Shown here: positions 43,801 through 54,641 of the stretch, in pieces
How positions within the stretch are numbered: the first letter of the stretch is position 1
Layout: each line of letters begins with the position of its first letter
DNA from: Dendrophyllia cribrosa
Lineage: Eukaryota > Cnidaria > Anthozoa > Scleractinia > Dendrophylliidae
Direction of reading: 5' to 3'
Assembly: GCA_024195265.1 (NCBI GenBank)
Contig: JAJLRJ010000002.1
Coordinates: 17,120,941 to 17,184,940 of the forward strand
Length of the DNA: 64,000 bases
Notes under the pieces: generated by a model
The model's input: the letters and a program-made list of their open reading frames with translations, nothing else
What the model was told of the DNA's origin: nothing
The model's database searches: none
Made by a program: the position numbers and the translations under genes

Positions 43801-46800
43801 GACGTTCAAAACCAGAAATATTTTACCATTCAACTATTCAATGTATATAGAGTTGATTCTGAAAATAACTTTCTAGGGGTGATAGGCACTTTGAACAATG
43901 ATGTCCAGAGAAGTGCAGAGATTTCAACCCTTTGAAATAAAAAAGGGTGTACATACACTTACTAGCTGTTATGTTCAATATAATTACAAGCACTGATTAA
44001 CTAGCCAGGACTTGTCCACTCTTGAGTTGAATCCTATGTTATGTTCTACCTACAGACAGATGACCACTATTGGTTAACTCATATCATGTACCAGTACACT
44101 TATACTGGTAAATGTATGTTAATTAGCCATAGTGGTTATTAATAAATTATTATTTTATAAGCACTGATTAACTGGCCAGGACTTGTCCACTCTTGAATCC
44201 TACATTATGGTTTAACTACAGTGTACAGATGGATGACCACTGTTTATTGGTTAACTCGTATTAATTGTACAAATTCATGTAATATGTACCTCCCTTAACC
44301 CTTTAACCGTCAAATTTCTTTGGGTTCCCAAAGCAGTTTTGTGGGGCTAGGCAATCTGTAGAATTTCGTGACTGCATATAAATAGCTCACATAAAAATAT
44401 ACGCTGTTTCAAATCAACGTGGGCTCGAATTTTCATTGTGACATCAGTATTCAGCCGTTGCTCGCTCGATTAGCGATCACACGGACTCGAATCTGATAAG
44501 AATTTGGTTTATAAGTGCTTTTTCGAGTCATTTTTCACTGCAGAAACCCCCAGGCTGGCATCATTAAGCTGGAATGGTGGGCAGAGGCAAACGTCTGAAA
44601 GAAACCAGAGGTGAGAGATGATTTGACTATGACTGGAACGCCAAAAGTATCTGTAGCAAAACATGGCGGTCCATGAGTGAAGTTGTCTCTCTGGCCCTTC
44701 TGTGGTTGGATTTCGAGACCTACCGAGGCAATTTGGACGACTTTTGACTTCTAAAGAATGCAATATTTTGCCAGTTGGTCTGGGTGGCTCGACACTTATA
44801 AAAAATATATCAGACAGAGGTAGGTAGACTTGCATGCCGCCGGTATGGTTGTATTACCCAGAATTCCTTTCGGTCGTGCATAAGGATATTATAAGTTTGC
44901 AAGAATAGCTCTGATTGAATGGAAATTACTCGGTCTGTTGAAATATTGATGGGAATTTTTCTAAGTGGATGCAGGGGAATAGGTTCGAAGTTAGCTGCAA
45001 ATGTACACTTTTGGATTTAGAGTTACTTTTTCATTAAAACAAATTGATGCAAAGATGTGCGTTAAATTTTTTGTTGTTTTCCTGGGAAGTAGCAAACGGG
45101 CATTTCTGGATTTGCTGCCGAATGAACAACCATATGCAGCGGAAATCCATAGTTGTAGTCAAGTGGTTGGTTGTTAATGCTATGAAACTTATCGTTTTGC
45201 CCTAACAAGGGATCATTACTATCATTTGTGTAGATATGTGAAAGCTGCAGATTTTTAAATCACTACTAGTGATTCTCGTACGAATATGTACGATTGCCAG
45301 TTAAAGGGTTAAGTAAAAAAAAGAGAACGTTGTGATCCAAGCTACATAATAAATTATACATTTGCTTCATTTTTGCCCCAGGTGGGACTTCCATTTAAAA
45401 TGACAGGGGTGTTAGTCACCACCATAAAGGTGCAGAATTTTGTTTGATGGCGTGGCTCAAATGAATTTTGTACCCCTAAGAGCAGGGATGTAGATAATAG
45501 CCGGGAACTGGGGAAATTACCCGGCTGTGAACTTAATTTTTCCGGCTGTAAAAACCAAGTGCAGCTTTAAAAGGACTACGGTTTTCTCTTTTTTACCCGT
45601 CTGTCAGTTCTATATTCCCGCCAATTAAAAACTGAGTCTACATCCCTGCTAAGAGGTTCTAATGCTAAAACAACACATGTTTTATTCTGTCATATTTTTT
45701 GGCTCAATACCCTAAAAGGTAACTGTTAATATTAATAAGTCTAACCGTGGTCATTTTAGTTAACGGAATAACTTATCTGTATGAAGTTTGACTGAACAGT
45801 AACAATTTTTTTCTTCTGGTAGGCATTTGGTTTTGGTCTTGACGACGATATTTCATACTTGTGGAAATGTCTTGTGATCGTCAGTGGCATCTACTTGTTC
45901 TTTTTTTTGGAATATGTCATGAAAATGATTGTCAGGTTCAAAGAGAAGTCTTTACGTGATGATAGTCAAGAGGGAATGGTAAGGTTCTTTTTTTGTAGTA
46001 ACATGTGCATGATTATTGCTTTTTAAAGTATCAGAATTAACCCCCTTATTATTGCTCTATGCCTTATTAAAACCCCAACAAGCTATATATTTTCAGAAAG
46101 CTTGATTATAAATTTATAAACGATTACGAAAACATACATTTGAAGGAGGTGAAGGAGATGAACATTGTGCCAAGTATGTAACATCTTTGTCCAAAAGACA
46201 AAACTATTAATGTAGCCTTTTGTATTTAATTCAACTGCAATATCACATTCTTTTCCAGTTACCATCACTGATATTTTCTGATACAAGCTGAATTTGTTGG
46301 TCAGAGTTAAATTTGAAAACTCAAGGGTAAGGCTGGGGTGATTTTTTCCTTAATAATTATGTAATAATTTGCATTATTTTTCAAGGACCTTGACAAGTCA
46401 AAGAGTCAAATACCTGGAGCAGGCATCGCTGATGTTCAGTTGCAGCTGTACAATGTGAACCCTAATAATCACCACGCACTTCATAATCATAGCCATAGTA
46501 TTGACCAGCCACTGCCGCATGTACAGATTTGTGGGAATGGGTTAAGACAAAACAGCAATACTTCAGACGAGGTAAGTCCAATAATGAATCAGTCACTCCA
46601 TGCCACCGAAACTAACTTAAAGTTAAACTCCAACAGGCTTTTGACCTAATGACCTAAAGCTTAAAGGCCCATGTTCACCCAATCTGCTTTGCGCGCCTGG
46701 GCTGATTTTCGCACAGACGGAAAATCGAAAAATCGACGTGCCAACCAATTGTAATGCTACATTGAACAACTGAACGGTTTCAAAACAAAAACACAAGCGC

Positions 46801-49422
46801 GCAAAGCAGATTGGGTGAACATGGGCCTTTAAGGGGAAAATTTATGTGCTGAGAAAAAAAATAGGACAAAAAAATAAAACAATCAACCTCGTCACTTGAT
46901 GAAAACTAGCAGTAGGCAGTCGAAACATCATGATCTACATCTGAAAAAGGTGACAGACTACATTTTGAGGCAAACGACAATACTCTTTATTAGGATGAAT
47001 TTGTTTATGATGAAGAAAATTTTTATTTTTTATAAATGTAGGTTGCTTTGAAAAGTAATAAAGAATCATCGCCAGAGAAGAAGAAAGTAGCTCCTGTTGC
47101 ATGGATGATCATTATTGGCGACAGCCTCCATAACTTTATTGACGGGTTGGCCATTGGAGCGTCATTCGCTGGTTCAACGTATGTTGGTATCAGCACTGCA
47201 CTTGCTATATTTTGTGAAGAGCTGCCACATGAACTGGGTAAGAATAACGTTTTTTTTTTCTATATTGTTTTCTGTCTAGCCTTCCCAAAGTGTGCTAGCT
47301 TGCTGCTAGTGATTCTGCTATATGTACCATGGATTGTTTGCAGCTCACTTAACATAGCTCCCTCTCAAGCAGAGAAAAGGATGTTACTTGTTGCTTCTTT
47401 ACTATGTATGCTATCCTACATGTACATGTACAGTGTACTTCAAAATATTTTGAGAGGACTGTGTACTTTCGTTTACACTGAATGTCTTCAAGGGCTTTTA
47501 CTGTGTTAGAGTGCAGCGCTTGTGGAGCCTTGTATGCAGTACTGCGTAGGAGCGTTGTATGATGACCCAATTAACGGCTGCATAGGAGCCAAACCAGGGG
47601 TATGGATATTTCTGGAACAACACATTATGATATAACCAGGTGGCTGGTCTGGGCATATGGAAGCATAATTTCCACTGTACTTGCATTTTCAATAAACATC
47701 CTTAATTATATATTATAATAAGAGTAAACTTCCTTTCTAAATGGCCTTGCTATATTCTCATACCTGTTTTGTTTAAATGTTCTCTAGGGGACTTTGCAGT
47801 TCTTCTTAATGCTGGGATGACATACAAAGCAGCAATGGGATTCAACTTTCTCTCAGCATGCTCATGTTATTTGGGCCTCGTTGTTGGATTGATGCTAGGT
47901 TATACAACATCTGCCGTCAAATGGATTTATGCTCTTGCAGGAGGAATGTTTATCTATATCGCATTAGTTGACATGGTTAGCTTTAGTTAGTGTCTTGTAG
48001 AACATTATTTATCATTATAGTTGAGAACTTATTTTACCTTAGCAGGTCTTGCCATTGTGTTCATTGGTGTGACCAAGGAGGGATTATTATTATTTTTCTT
48101 TTTAAATTCCACCAACACTTACAACACAGGGCTGTCATTAGCAGCCAGCAACTGGTTTTTATAGCCGGCAACTACAGCAAAGATGATGATTGTTAAAAGA
48201 CAACAACAGGGTACACCAAAGACGGTGTCCACTTGTCCCACACAAGTGATTTTGGCTTGTGGACAAGTGGGTTATCAATAATATTACTTGCCCTTTGGAC
48301 AAGTAAATATTCATGAAATAATTAAAGAAAAACAATGTTTTAAATATGTTTCAATGGAAAAATTGGTAATACAGTCTGGTTTTAGACCTTAGATTATTTA
48401 ACTCTACATCCAAGGACAACTACAATACTTAAGTTTGAACGAGTAAAAGTGGAACCTTGCTTGTCCATTGGACAAGTGGAGTTCAAAATTTTTTTCTTAC
48501 CCACTGTGCAACAAGCATGATCAAAGACTTTCTTTGTTTTATGAGCAGCTACTTTTCTTGTGGGGCCAACTTCTTCAAAGCTTAATGGCAGCTCTGAAAA
48601 CAGTGTATAAATGTGTAGTGTTATATTTCTCTTTTAAGGTCTTTCAAACCAAATGGCCAAATTTCACAATTCCAGGACCTTGCTGTCATGTGGATGATTG
48701 ATCTACATAAAATGTTTACAGAGGATATTTTTGTTGGAAACACATTTGTACAGGATCTATTTTTATTGAATGACACCCCTGGTCCCCTGTCTCCAAGAAT
48801 GTTGTGCTCATTTTTTTAAAATTTGCTATGAATATAGTTTTATTGAGTTGCATAAATTATCAGTTTTGTAATATAAACCTGACATTACAAGAAGGCTGTT
48901 CTATATTTTTATGTACTCACTATAAGTATACACTAAAACAGTAGATAGCATTGTTGGCACGCTCTGATTGGCTACTGTAACTCAGGATAGCAAGTACTAT
49001 TTACCTCCAAGCAATTTGCGTGTGACAATAATATTGTTATCGTTGACAGGAATAAATGAGTTAAAATGCATCATTTTATTGTTATTGTTAACAGGAATAA
49101 ATGAGTTAAAATGCATCATTTTTGTTCTGTATTAATTATCTCACTGTTTTAGTATATACTAAAACAAATATTCACCTCAGTATTGGTGACCATTTTCTGA
49201 GCCACCTCTACTTCAGTGAATACAGTAGTTATTAATTATTTCACTCACATATTTTCTTTTTTATCTTTGCAGTTGGAAGAAGCTTGTGAAATGTCAGTAA
49301 AGATTGGAGAAGGTTCTATTTGTAAAAACCTCAAGACCTTTGCCCTTCAGAACTTTGGCATGCTGTTTGGCTTTGCTATCATGTTTATTCTTGCTTTGTA
49401 TTCTAAGCAAATTGCATTTTAG
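37889..49422 (+). CDS. ZIP-family metal transporter, SLC39A8/SLC39A14 type (8 exons, complete)
   Basis: ZIP proteins carry zinc, and in the A8/A14 group also iron, manganese and cadmium, into the cytosol. Exons: 37889-38179, 41866-42037, 43255-43424, 45823-45978, 46386-46571, 47042-47237, 47788-47975, 49273-49422; all phases join, giving 502 residues (human ZIP14 has 492). A signal peptide covers about residues 1-27. The extracellular part has the helical [11 protein letters not shown] and [11 protein letters not shown] blocks. The HLVPH motif ends exon 3. A loop in exon 5 is His-rich ([12 protein letters not shown]). The metal site is HNFIDG (His355) and EELPHE (384-389). The leading Glu, in place of the His of most LIV-1 ZIPs, is the mark of the ZIP8/ZIP14 branch. 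The end, [10 protein letters not shown], also resembles ZIP14. I cannot say which vertebrate paralogue it matches; it may predate their split. Confidence 0.95.
38424..38498. repeat. Tandem hairpins
   Basis: The unit TTTCTCTTCT-A/G-AGAAGAGAA flanked by GTAGCTA is present twice in a row; each unit is a short palindrome. In ZIP intron 1. Confidence 0.8.
39827..41679. mobile_element. TIR element with terminal arrays of TTACTTTCGGG words
   Basis: Inverted ends AGTTCCGAAAGTAGCG and CGCTACTTTTGGAACT bound a 1.85-kb stretch. Sub-terminal regions repeat TTACTTTCGGGTAGCC-like words (39850-39925 and 41540-41650). A second inverted repeat (TTTTCACCGGAGTGCGTCA and mirror) lies inside at 41082-41216. No transposase is recognised. 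In ZIP intron 1. Confidence 0.7.
41082..41216. repeat. Nested inverted repeat
   Basis: TTTTCACCGGAGTGCGTCA at the left and TGACGCACTCCGGTGAAAA at the right, perfect over 19 bases, 135 bp in all, inside the larger element. Confidence 0.85.
42745..42838 (-). mobile_element. SINE fragment, tRNA-like head
   Basis: On the minus strand GGTGGTATAGTGGCTAGCGT is A-box-like and is followed by GTTGGACTTTCAACCTGACA. It matches the fragment at 4525-4622. In ZIP intron 2. Confidence 0.55.
43572..43892. repeat. Long perfect-looking foldback
   Basis: Arms of about 135 bases with very few mismatches: AAAGTGCCTATCACCCCTAG against CTAGGGGTGATAGGCACTTT outside, and TTTACAAAATGCTAATTAG against CTAATTAGCATTTTGTAAA inside, around a 50-base centre with CCCGGGAA. 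In ZIP intron 3. Confidence 0.92.
43983..44290. repeat. Diverged tandem duplication
   Basis: Two copies of a block of about 150 bases; shared words are AAGCACTGATTAACT, GCCAGGACTTGTCCACTCTT and TGACCACT, each ending with TTGGTTAACTC. In ZIP intron 3. Confidence 0.7.
44295..45312. mobile_element. TTAA-flanked element (piggyBac-like, non-autonomous)
   Basis: TTAA at 44295-44298 and 45309-45312 bounds inverted ends CCCTTTAACCG and CAGTTAAAGGG. The TTAA target and CCCTTT ends are those of the piggyBac group. The 1-kb interior has no long transposase frame. In ZIP intron 3. Confidence 0.75.
46661..46832. repeat. TTAA-flanked MITE (AGGCCCATGTTCACCC ends)
   Basis: TTAA at both borders; inverted ends AGGCCCATGTTCACCCAATC and GATTGGGTGAACATGGGCCT, continuing through TGCTTTGCGCGC. 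A very clean element. In ZIP intron 5. Confidence 0.92.
46894..46930 (+). ncRNA. Degenerate hammerhead-like motif
   Basis: TTGATGA, then AACTAGCAGTAGGCAGT (a stem that would pair better with one more T), then CGAAAC and ATC. The box order is that of 35082-35115. It is likely a decayed end of a Penelope-like or related retroelement. In ZIP intron 5. Confidence 0.35.
48927..49158. repeat. TIR element with internal tandem pair
   Basis: Ends TATACACTAAAACAGT and ACTGTTTTAGTATATA mirror. Inside, ACAGGAATAAATGAGTTAAA occurs twice in tandem (49036-49120). In ZIP intron 7, about 115 bases before the last exon. Confidence 0.75.
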
Positions 49423-49459
49423 CAAGCATTGGTTATAGTTTACCCACGGTTGTTTAAAG

Positions 49460-49641
49460 CAATAGCCCTTATCGTAGATGAGTACGCCACACCAACATAT
49501 CAGCTGTTTCTCGCTTTCTTGATGTTTACGCTCATCGTCGTCAGAGGTTCTTGTAAACAACACAATGAGACTATAGGGTCAAGAAAGCGAGAAACCGCTG
49601 ATAAGTTGGCGTGGCATACTCATCTACGATAAGGGCCATTG
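49460..49641. repeat. Foldback MITE just after the ZIP stop
   Basis: Inverted ends CAATAGCCCTTATCGTAGAT and ATCTACGATAAGGGCCATTG, with CTCGCTTTCTTGA and TCAAGAAAGCGAG further in. It begins 38 bases after the ZIP stop codon, so it should be part of the 3' UTR. Confidence 0.88.
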
Positions 49642-51551
49642 TTGCACTGGACAATTGAATATAACAGATGACGAAAATTGATAAAATTTCAACTCATGTC
49701 CTTGTTTGGCTTGCAACTCGGATATACTCTCATAAAGTTTGAATCTGCTCTTGAAAACTTTCATGAGAGTTGACAGGATTTCAATATTATAAATTCTGAC
49801 CAACCATTCTTATGCGCTTTCATTGCTGTTTGTGAGTTTGAGCTCTTGAACCATTGTTAAGTTTCCCTCTTGCTTGTTCTAATCTGTGGTTCAGCATGTA
49901 GAACCTTTTAATTTATTTGTTTGTTATGTAGAGTTTAACTCCTTTTAGGCAAGAGCTAAAGTGATGACGTTGGTAACAAGGTCCATTTTGTCAATGAAAA
50001 CCACAACTTTACAGAAACAAAATACAAAGAATTCCAACTTTTTTTTAGCCAATTCGAATGCGTAGTGCAATGTTATTTTTTTACTTTGAAAAAAAAAATG
50101 AAATTATCTATTTCTGTTTTGCAATGTGATTGGTTACCATTGTCTAAATAACCTTGGTTACAGCAGAATAACAGGGCCTGTCCTTTAATTTTTTATTGAT
50201 TACATAATGAGTTTTATTGTCTTACGCAATTCAACATACATTGTTATATAGAGACTTGTTTTATAATCTTACCCAATTCAACATACTTCGTTATACAGAG
50301 ACTAGACTGTGAGAAAGCTGTCCTGATATGCTTCCCTTAGAATAATTTTACATATCTTTTCATCAGTTTAAAATGTGTGGTTCCAGACAATATCCATATC
50401 CTCCCCAAGGAAGGTCATTGGAAATTCCAAGGGGGGGAGGGGGGGGGGGGGGGGGGGGGGGTGTCTCAAAAGCCCAAATTTGTAAAGGAAAGTGTAAAGC
50501 TATACTAAGCCCAATCCCTCAAAAAAATGCTGATGTCAATGTCGTGGCCTGTGATTGGAATCTATCTTTGAGAACCACCCTTATGTTCCCCTTATGTTCC
50601 CCTGCAGGAAAGTTTACTCACATTCTACAAAAAAAAAATGGTCCATAATTTTTAAGCTAGTTTTAAACTTATTTAAAAGGCCAAGCCAGATTTTATGAAA
50701 TTTGTTTGCTATCAATGAGGAAAGGTTTTACACGTGTACAATGGGAATTTAACAGAAATTATGTTTAAAAATTTGCTTGAATCTTAAATTTAATTATTTT
50801 ACGTTTCGTGGAATTTCTCAGTTATATGCGACAAATTATATAAACCTATTTGCAAATACCAGATGGTAAAATATGTTCATCTATTATTCGCTTCAATATG
50901 TTAGGATTGTTCAATGTTTCAATTATTCAGATGCTTTTTATTCAAAGTTTCAAAATCGAATAGGCTGCATTACATTTCATACTTCTATTTTATACTTCAA
51001 ACAGATGCTTTCCACAAATCTGTTGAAAATCTTTGTAGAGTTTGTCCAGCATCTTTAGTTCGTTAGTTTTTAGGAAAATATTACCTTTGGAAAGAGAATT
51101 CGTTTTGTTGGATGATACTTCCTAACATTTTAATTTTGAAAAAAGGCTAAGCCCCTATGAATGATGTGCAATTATTAAATGAAAAAAAGCTTGACTTTGA
51201 GCGACTCTATTCCGCCGAAATAACAAAATTTTGCTTACCTTATTTCTATGTTATATCGCCAAATAAATATACAAGTTAATTAGATAAAACGATTCTATAG
51301 AGCAAAATAGAAGCAGTAGTTTGGAGATAAAGTGCAGGATTGCAAGGATGGAAGTGGATTACAGTTCATCAAAATTTGATTTCGTGACAGGCGCATTCTT
51401 GTAAAATTTTGACTTTTCAGCCGTTATTTTGTCGTTAGACAATATTTCTTTGCTTTCATCGCTTTTAGCGATTTTTTCTTCCTATTTCAGGATAATAAAG
51501 CTGTTTATAATCATTGAAACGTGGCATAGAGCCGGGACATAGATAGAGGAT

Positions 51552-51651
51552 ATTACATGGCCGCGCGGAGATACGAAATTTCTCTTCGAGTTTTGAAAAA
51601 TATTTTTCAACACGAGAAGAGAAATTTCGTATCTCCAAGCGGCCATGTAAT
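51552..51651. repeat. Hairpin
   Basis: ATTACATGGCCGCGCGGAGA and ATACGAAATTTCTCTTCG face CGAGAAGAGAAATTTCGTAT and CTCCAAGCGGCCATGTAAT. Confidence 0.88.
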
Positions 51652-51662
51652 GTTCTATTTAT

Positions 51663-52040
51663 TATATAAACACCAATGAAATACAAAACCATTTCACTTT
51701 AATATTTTTTTGTAGTCCTAAAGTAGAACAACGTGTCAGAACCTGAAAAACTGGAAGTACACGGCCTTTAATGTGTAAACGAAATACGAATTCCTTTCTT
51801 TTACAATGTAATAAAGGGCTTAAATCTAAAGGGAATTGAAGGGATTAAATCGAGAATATTTAGATTCCAGTTAGGTTCGTCCGCCATTTTGAAATTGTGT
51901 CGAGACTTCTTTGACAAAGACGCCGCTGCGAAAGGCACGATTTGATCTTTTCACGTGTGAAAATAACATGTTATTCTCACGTGTGAAGATATGATGTTTT
52001 CGCGCGAAAGCTCACCTGGTATTTCATTGGTGTTTATATA
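51663..52040. repeat. MITE with TATATAAACACCAATGAAAT ends
   Basis: Ends TATATAAACACCAATGAAAT and ATTTCATTGGTGTTTATATA are perfect inverted repeats. A small palindrome of TCACGTGTGAA words lies inside (about 51952-51990). Confidence 0.85.
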
Positions 52041-52389
52041 AAGTAATCTTGCCTTCGTACGGACGTTTTGATTCATTTTCTTGTTAAAAATAAAAAGGAA
52101 GGAAATAAGAAAGGTCTGCGAACAGGCTTAAATTATAATCGTACTTCTTGCATCGAACATCTTTGACACAATGATTTCTCCAATCCTCACTTATAACAGC
52201 GAAGCTTGAGGCTTAAATACCAAACAAGACTTTAAGACTTGGGATAGATCCTCAATAGAAAAAGTTCAATATTACAATTTTGCAAACGCTATTTAGAAAT
52301 AAATAACAAGACCTCCAATTTAGCATGTAGGCCGGAACTAGGACGATTCCCATTCTAACCATAAATCAGAAAATTCTTAATTATATTCA

Positions 52390-53180
52390 ATATCTTAAAA
52401 GCAAAAAATAATGATGACTCTATAATGAAACAAATTTTCTTGACATCATTAGATCTCCATTCAATTAAAAAAACTTATATTAACTCTAATTTATTAAACA
52501 TGGTTGAATATTATGATCTACAAAATTTTAATCTTGACACGCTGGATGAAAATAAGATCATACATTATGAAACTAAAGTATATTTCCTACTGATAAAAAT
52601 GCTTTACAGAACTGAAAAAGAAGTTAGATTTTTACAATATTTTTAAGGATCAATACATAATCTCCCGTTATCTAAATCATACAAGGAAATCAAATGAAAG
52701 GAAAACTCTAGTCAAATTTAGGACAGGTAATCCAAAGCTCATGATCGAGCTTGGTCGATATTTAATAATCAAATCCCTAGAGAAAATAGATTATGCCCTG
52801 TATGCGAATCATAACATCGAAAACGAAATTCATTTTCTCTTTCAATGCCCAAGCTATTCAACTTTAAGAGAGAACTACTTTAATTAAATCTACCAACATG
52901 CCGAATATTCAAAATGCATCCACAACAAAAACTATCAAAGAATTGATGAACTCTTCCAATTATTTTGTTAATGTACTTTTAATAAAAATGATATCTACGT
53001 GTTTTGTATTACGTGATAGCTTAATATTGTCAAATGAAATGATGTTATGTAATTATTTAATATTCCTTTAAGTTTCTTAGAGTGAATTTGTGGTTTTAGA
53101 GAGAACTTTGTAAAGCGCCTCGAGCAAATAGTGGATGTGTGCGCTGTATAAATGAACTATTACTATTATTTATTATTATT
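52390..53180 (+). pseudogene. LINE ORF2 C-terminal relic with 3' tail
   Basis: One frame reads YETKVYFLLIKMLYRTEKE; a nearby frame, after a break near 52645, reads KFRTGNPKLMIELGRY and, further on, NEIHFLFQCPSYSTLREN. This is the usual C-terminal zinc-knuckle region of LINE ORF2 proteins. The 3' end AAGCGCCTCGAGCAA, GCGCTGTATAAATGAACTA and an ATT-rich tail are typical of a coral-type LINE tail. It is too broken to be coding. Confidence 0.75.
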
Positions 53181-53489
53181 ACTGTCTTTTGCTGTTGTTG
53201 TTAAGAGGTAAGCTTTTGCAATACTGTAACTCAATATAGTCATGCAAATAAAGCTATTATTTATGGATACATTAACTATTTTCTAAAACTCTATTTTCAC
53301 TTGTGCTGTCAATTCATCGCAATAAAGTTATTGTTTAAAACATCTGGTATGGAATTACATAAAGTTTCTGACCCACGAAAAGCATAGTTCATCGCTGGAT
53401 ATACGTCGTATAGACCTAACGTATATCGAGCGCTTTATGACCATATTTGGGCAGTGTATCAATGTGTTGAATTAAAAATATGTTATTTA

Positions 53490-54000
53490 CCGGCCTTGGA
53501 AAAAACTGTGCCCGAGGTCTTTAGTAATTTTAGTGCGGCCCGAGGCCGAGGACTGTACTCAAGACCTCGGGCACTGTTTTTCCTATGAGGACCGACCAAG
53601 GCCAGGAAATAACTTATTTTTTCCTACTTCAATTTTGCGATTTGCCAAGAAAATCTTGACATACTTGTACAGCTTTCCAAGAAATGTCTTTACTCGCCGC
53701 GTAAACCCTGGTTGTCATATGTCGGGAAAATCCCAGACGATCGGGGATTTTGCTGTTCGCGATCGTCCCCAGATTTTGCCGATATGTCGAGAAAATCGCA
53801 GAAATCTGGGACGCGTCGGGAAAATAGAAACGCTCCCGATTTGTCCCCAACCATCCCAGATGATCGGAGATGTCTACGATTTCGTGTTTTCATAAGTCGG
53901 CCAAATCTGGCACGGTCGGGAAACAGCGAACGCGTGCAAAACCAATCAGCATTCAGTAATTTTGCCCTCTATATTATAAACTCGGTAATCTTCGCAACTT
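53490..54000. repeat. Hairpin and short-word repeat cluster
   Basis: GGCCTTGGAAAAAACTGTGC and CCCGAGGTCTT are mirrored by AAGACCTCGGGCACTGTTTT (to about 53605). To the right, CCCAGAYGATCGG and CGGGAAAAT words repeat in both orientations (53715-53930). Confidence 0.65.
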
Positions 54001-54641
54001 TTTAATTCATAAACAAAAAAAACTTACTTTGCAAAGTGAACTAATATCTATCAGTTTGTCTCTAGGTAGAATAAACGGCTGTTGTGTTTACCTCCGGTGA
54101 GGATAGAGAAATGTTTTCAGTGCCTTCAGCGAAGCCGTGGAAGCTGAAGATTAACTTAAAAAAACTTTTCAAATTTTTCTATAAAAGAAAAGTCGAGCGT
54201 AATTCATTCATAGCAGTGCGAAAGCTTAAACTGAGCTATTCTAATTTAAAAATTATATTTTCTTGAATGAAAACTTACAAAATTTAGATAAAAAAATGTT
54301 AAAAACTGAGAAATAAAAGCATACAAACCGAGCAATGTAATAAAACCGCTTTGTAAAAAAAAACAACAACAAACACCAAACAAACTATAAAATTAATCAA
54401 CAAATTATAAAATCCAAACTAGAACTCACCTTTTCGAGGAATAACATTGGCCTTTTATTTTACGGCTCATTTCTCCGTTTCAAAACGAGTTTTGACATTG
54501 AAAACGCAGGCTCTTCCCAAAAGGCCTTGCGAGGGCAACGCTCATCCGGGATATTCGATCGGCAGCCATTTTACCAGGAAGAACAAGCTTTCGAGCACAT
54601 TGGAAGTTAGTAACCGAAATTCTCCACATTTTAACGTGAAA

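Larger units (their letters stand above)
49642..52380. other. AT-rich intergenic region
   Basis: No gene supported. It contains a poly(G) tract at 50431-50461 (one A interrupts), a hairpin at 51552-51651 and the TIR element at 51663-52040. I see no clear AATAAA for the ZIP gene. Confidence 0.65.

Noticed and set aside
44509..44835. 108-codon minus-strand ORF
   Set aside because: It lies inside the TTAA-flanked element and shows no transposase motifs.
52425..52646. 73-codon ORF as a host gene
   Set aside because: Together with the next frame it reads as the C-terminal end of a LINE ORF2 protein, with a LINE-type tail downstream.
54447..54641. Longer N-terminus for the RNA-binding protein
   Set aside because: The open frame upstream of 54642 has no family resemblance and is most likely 5' UTR or promoter.
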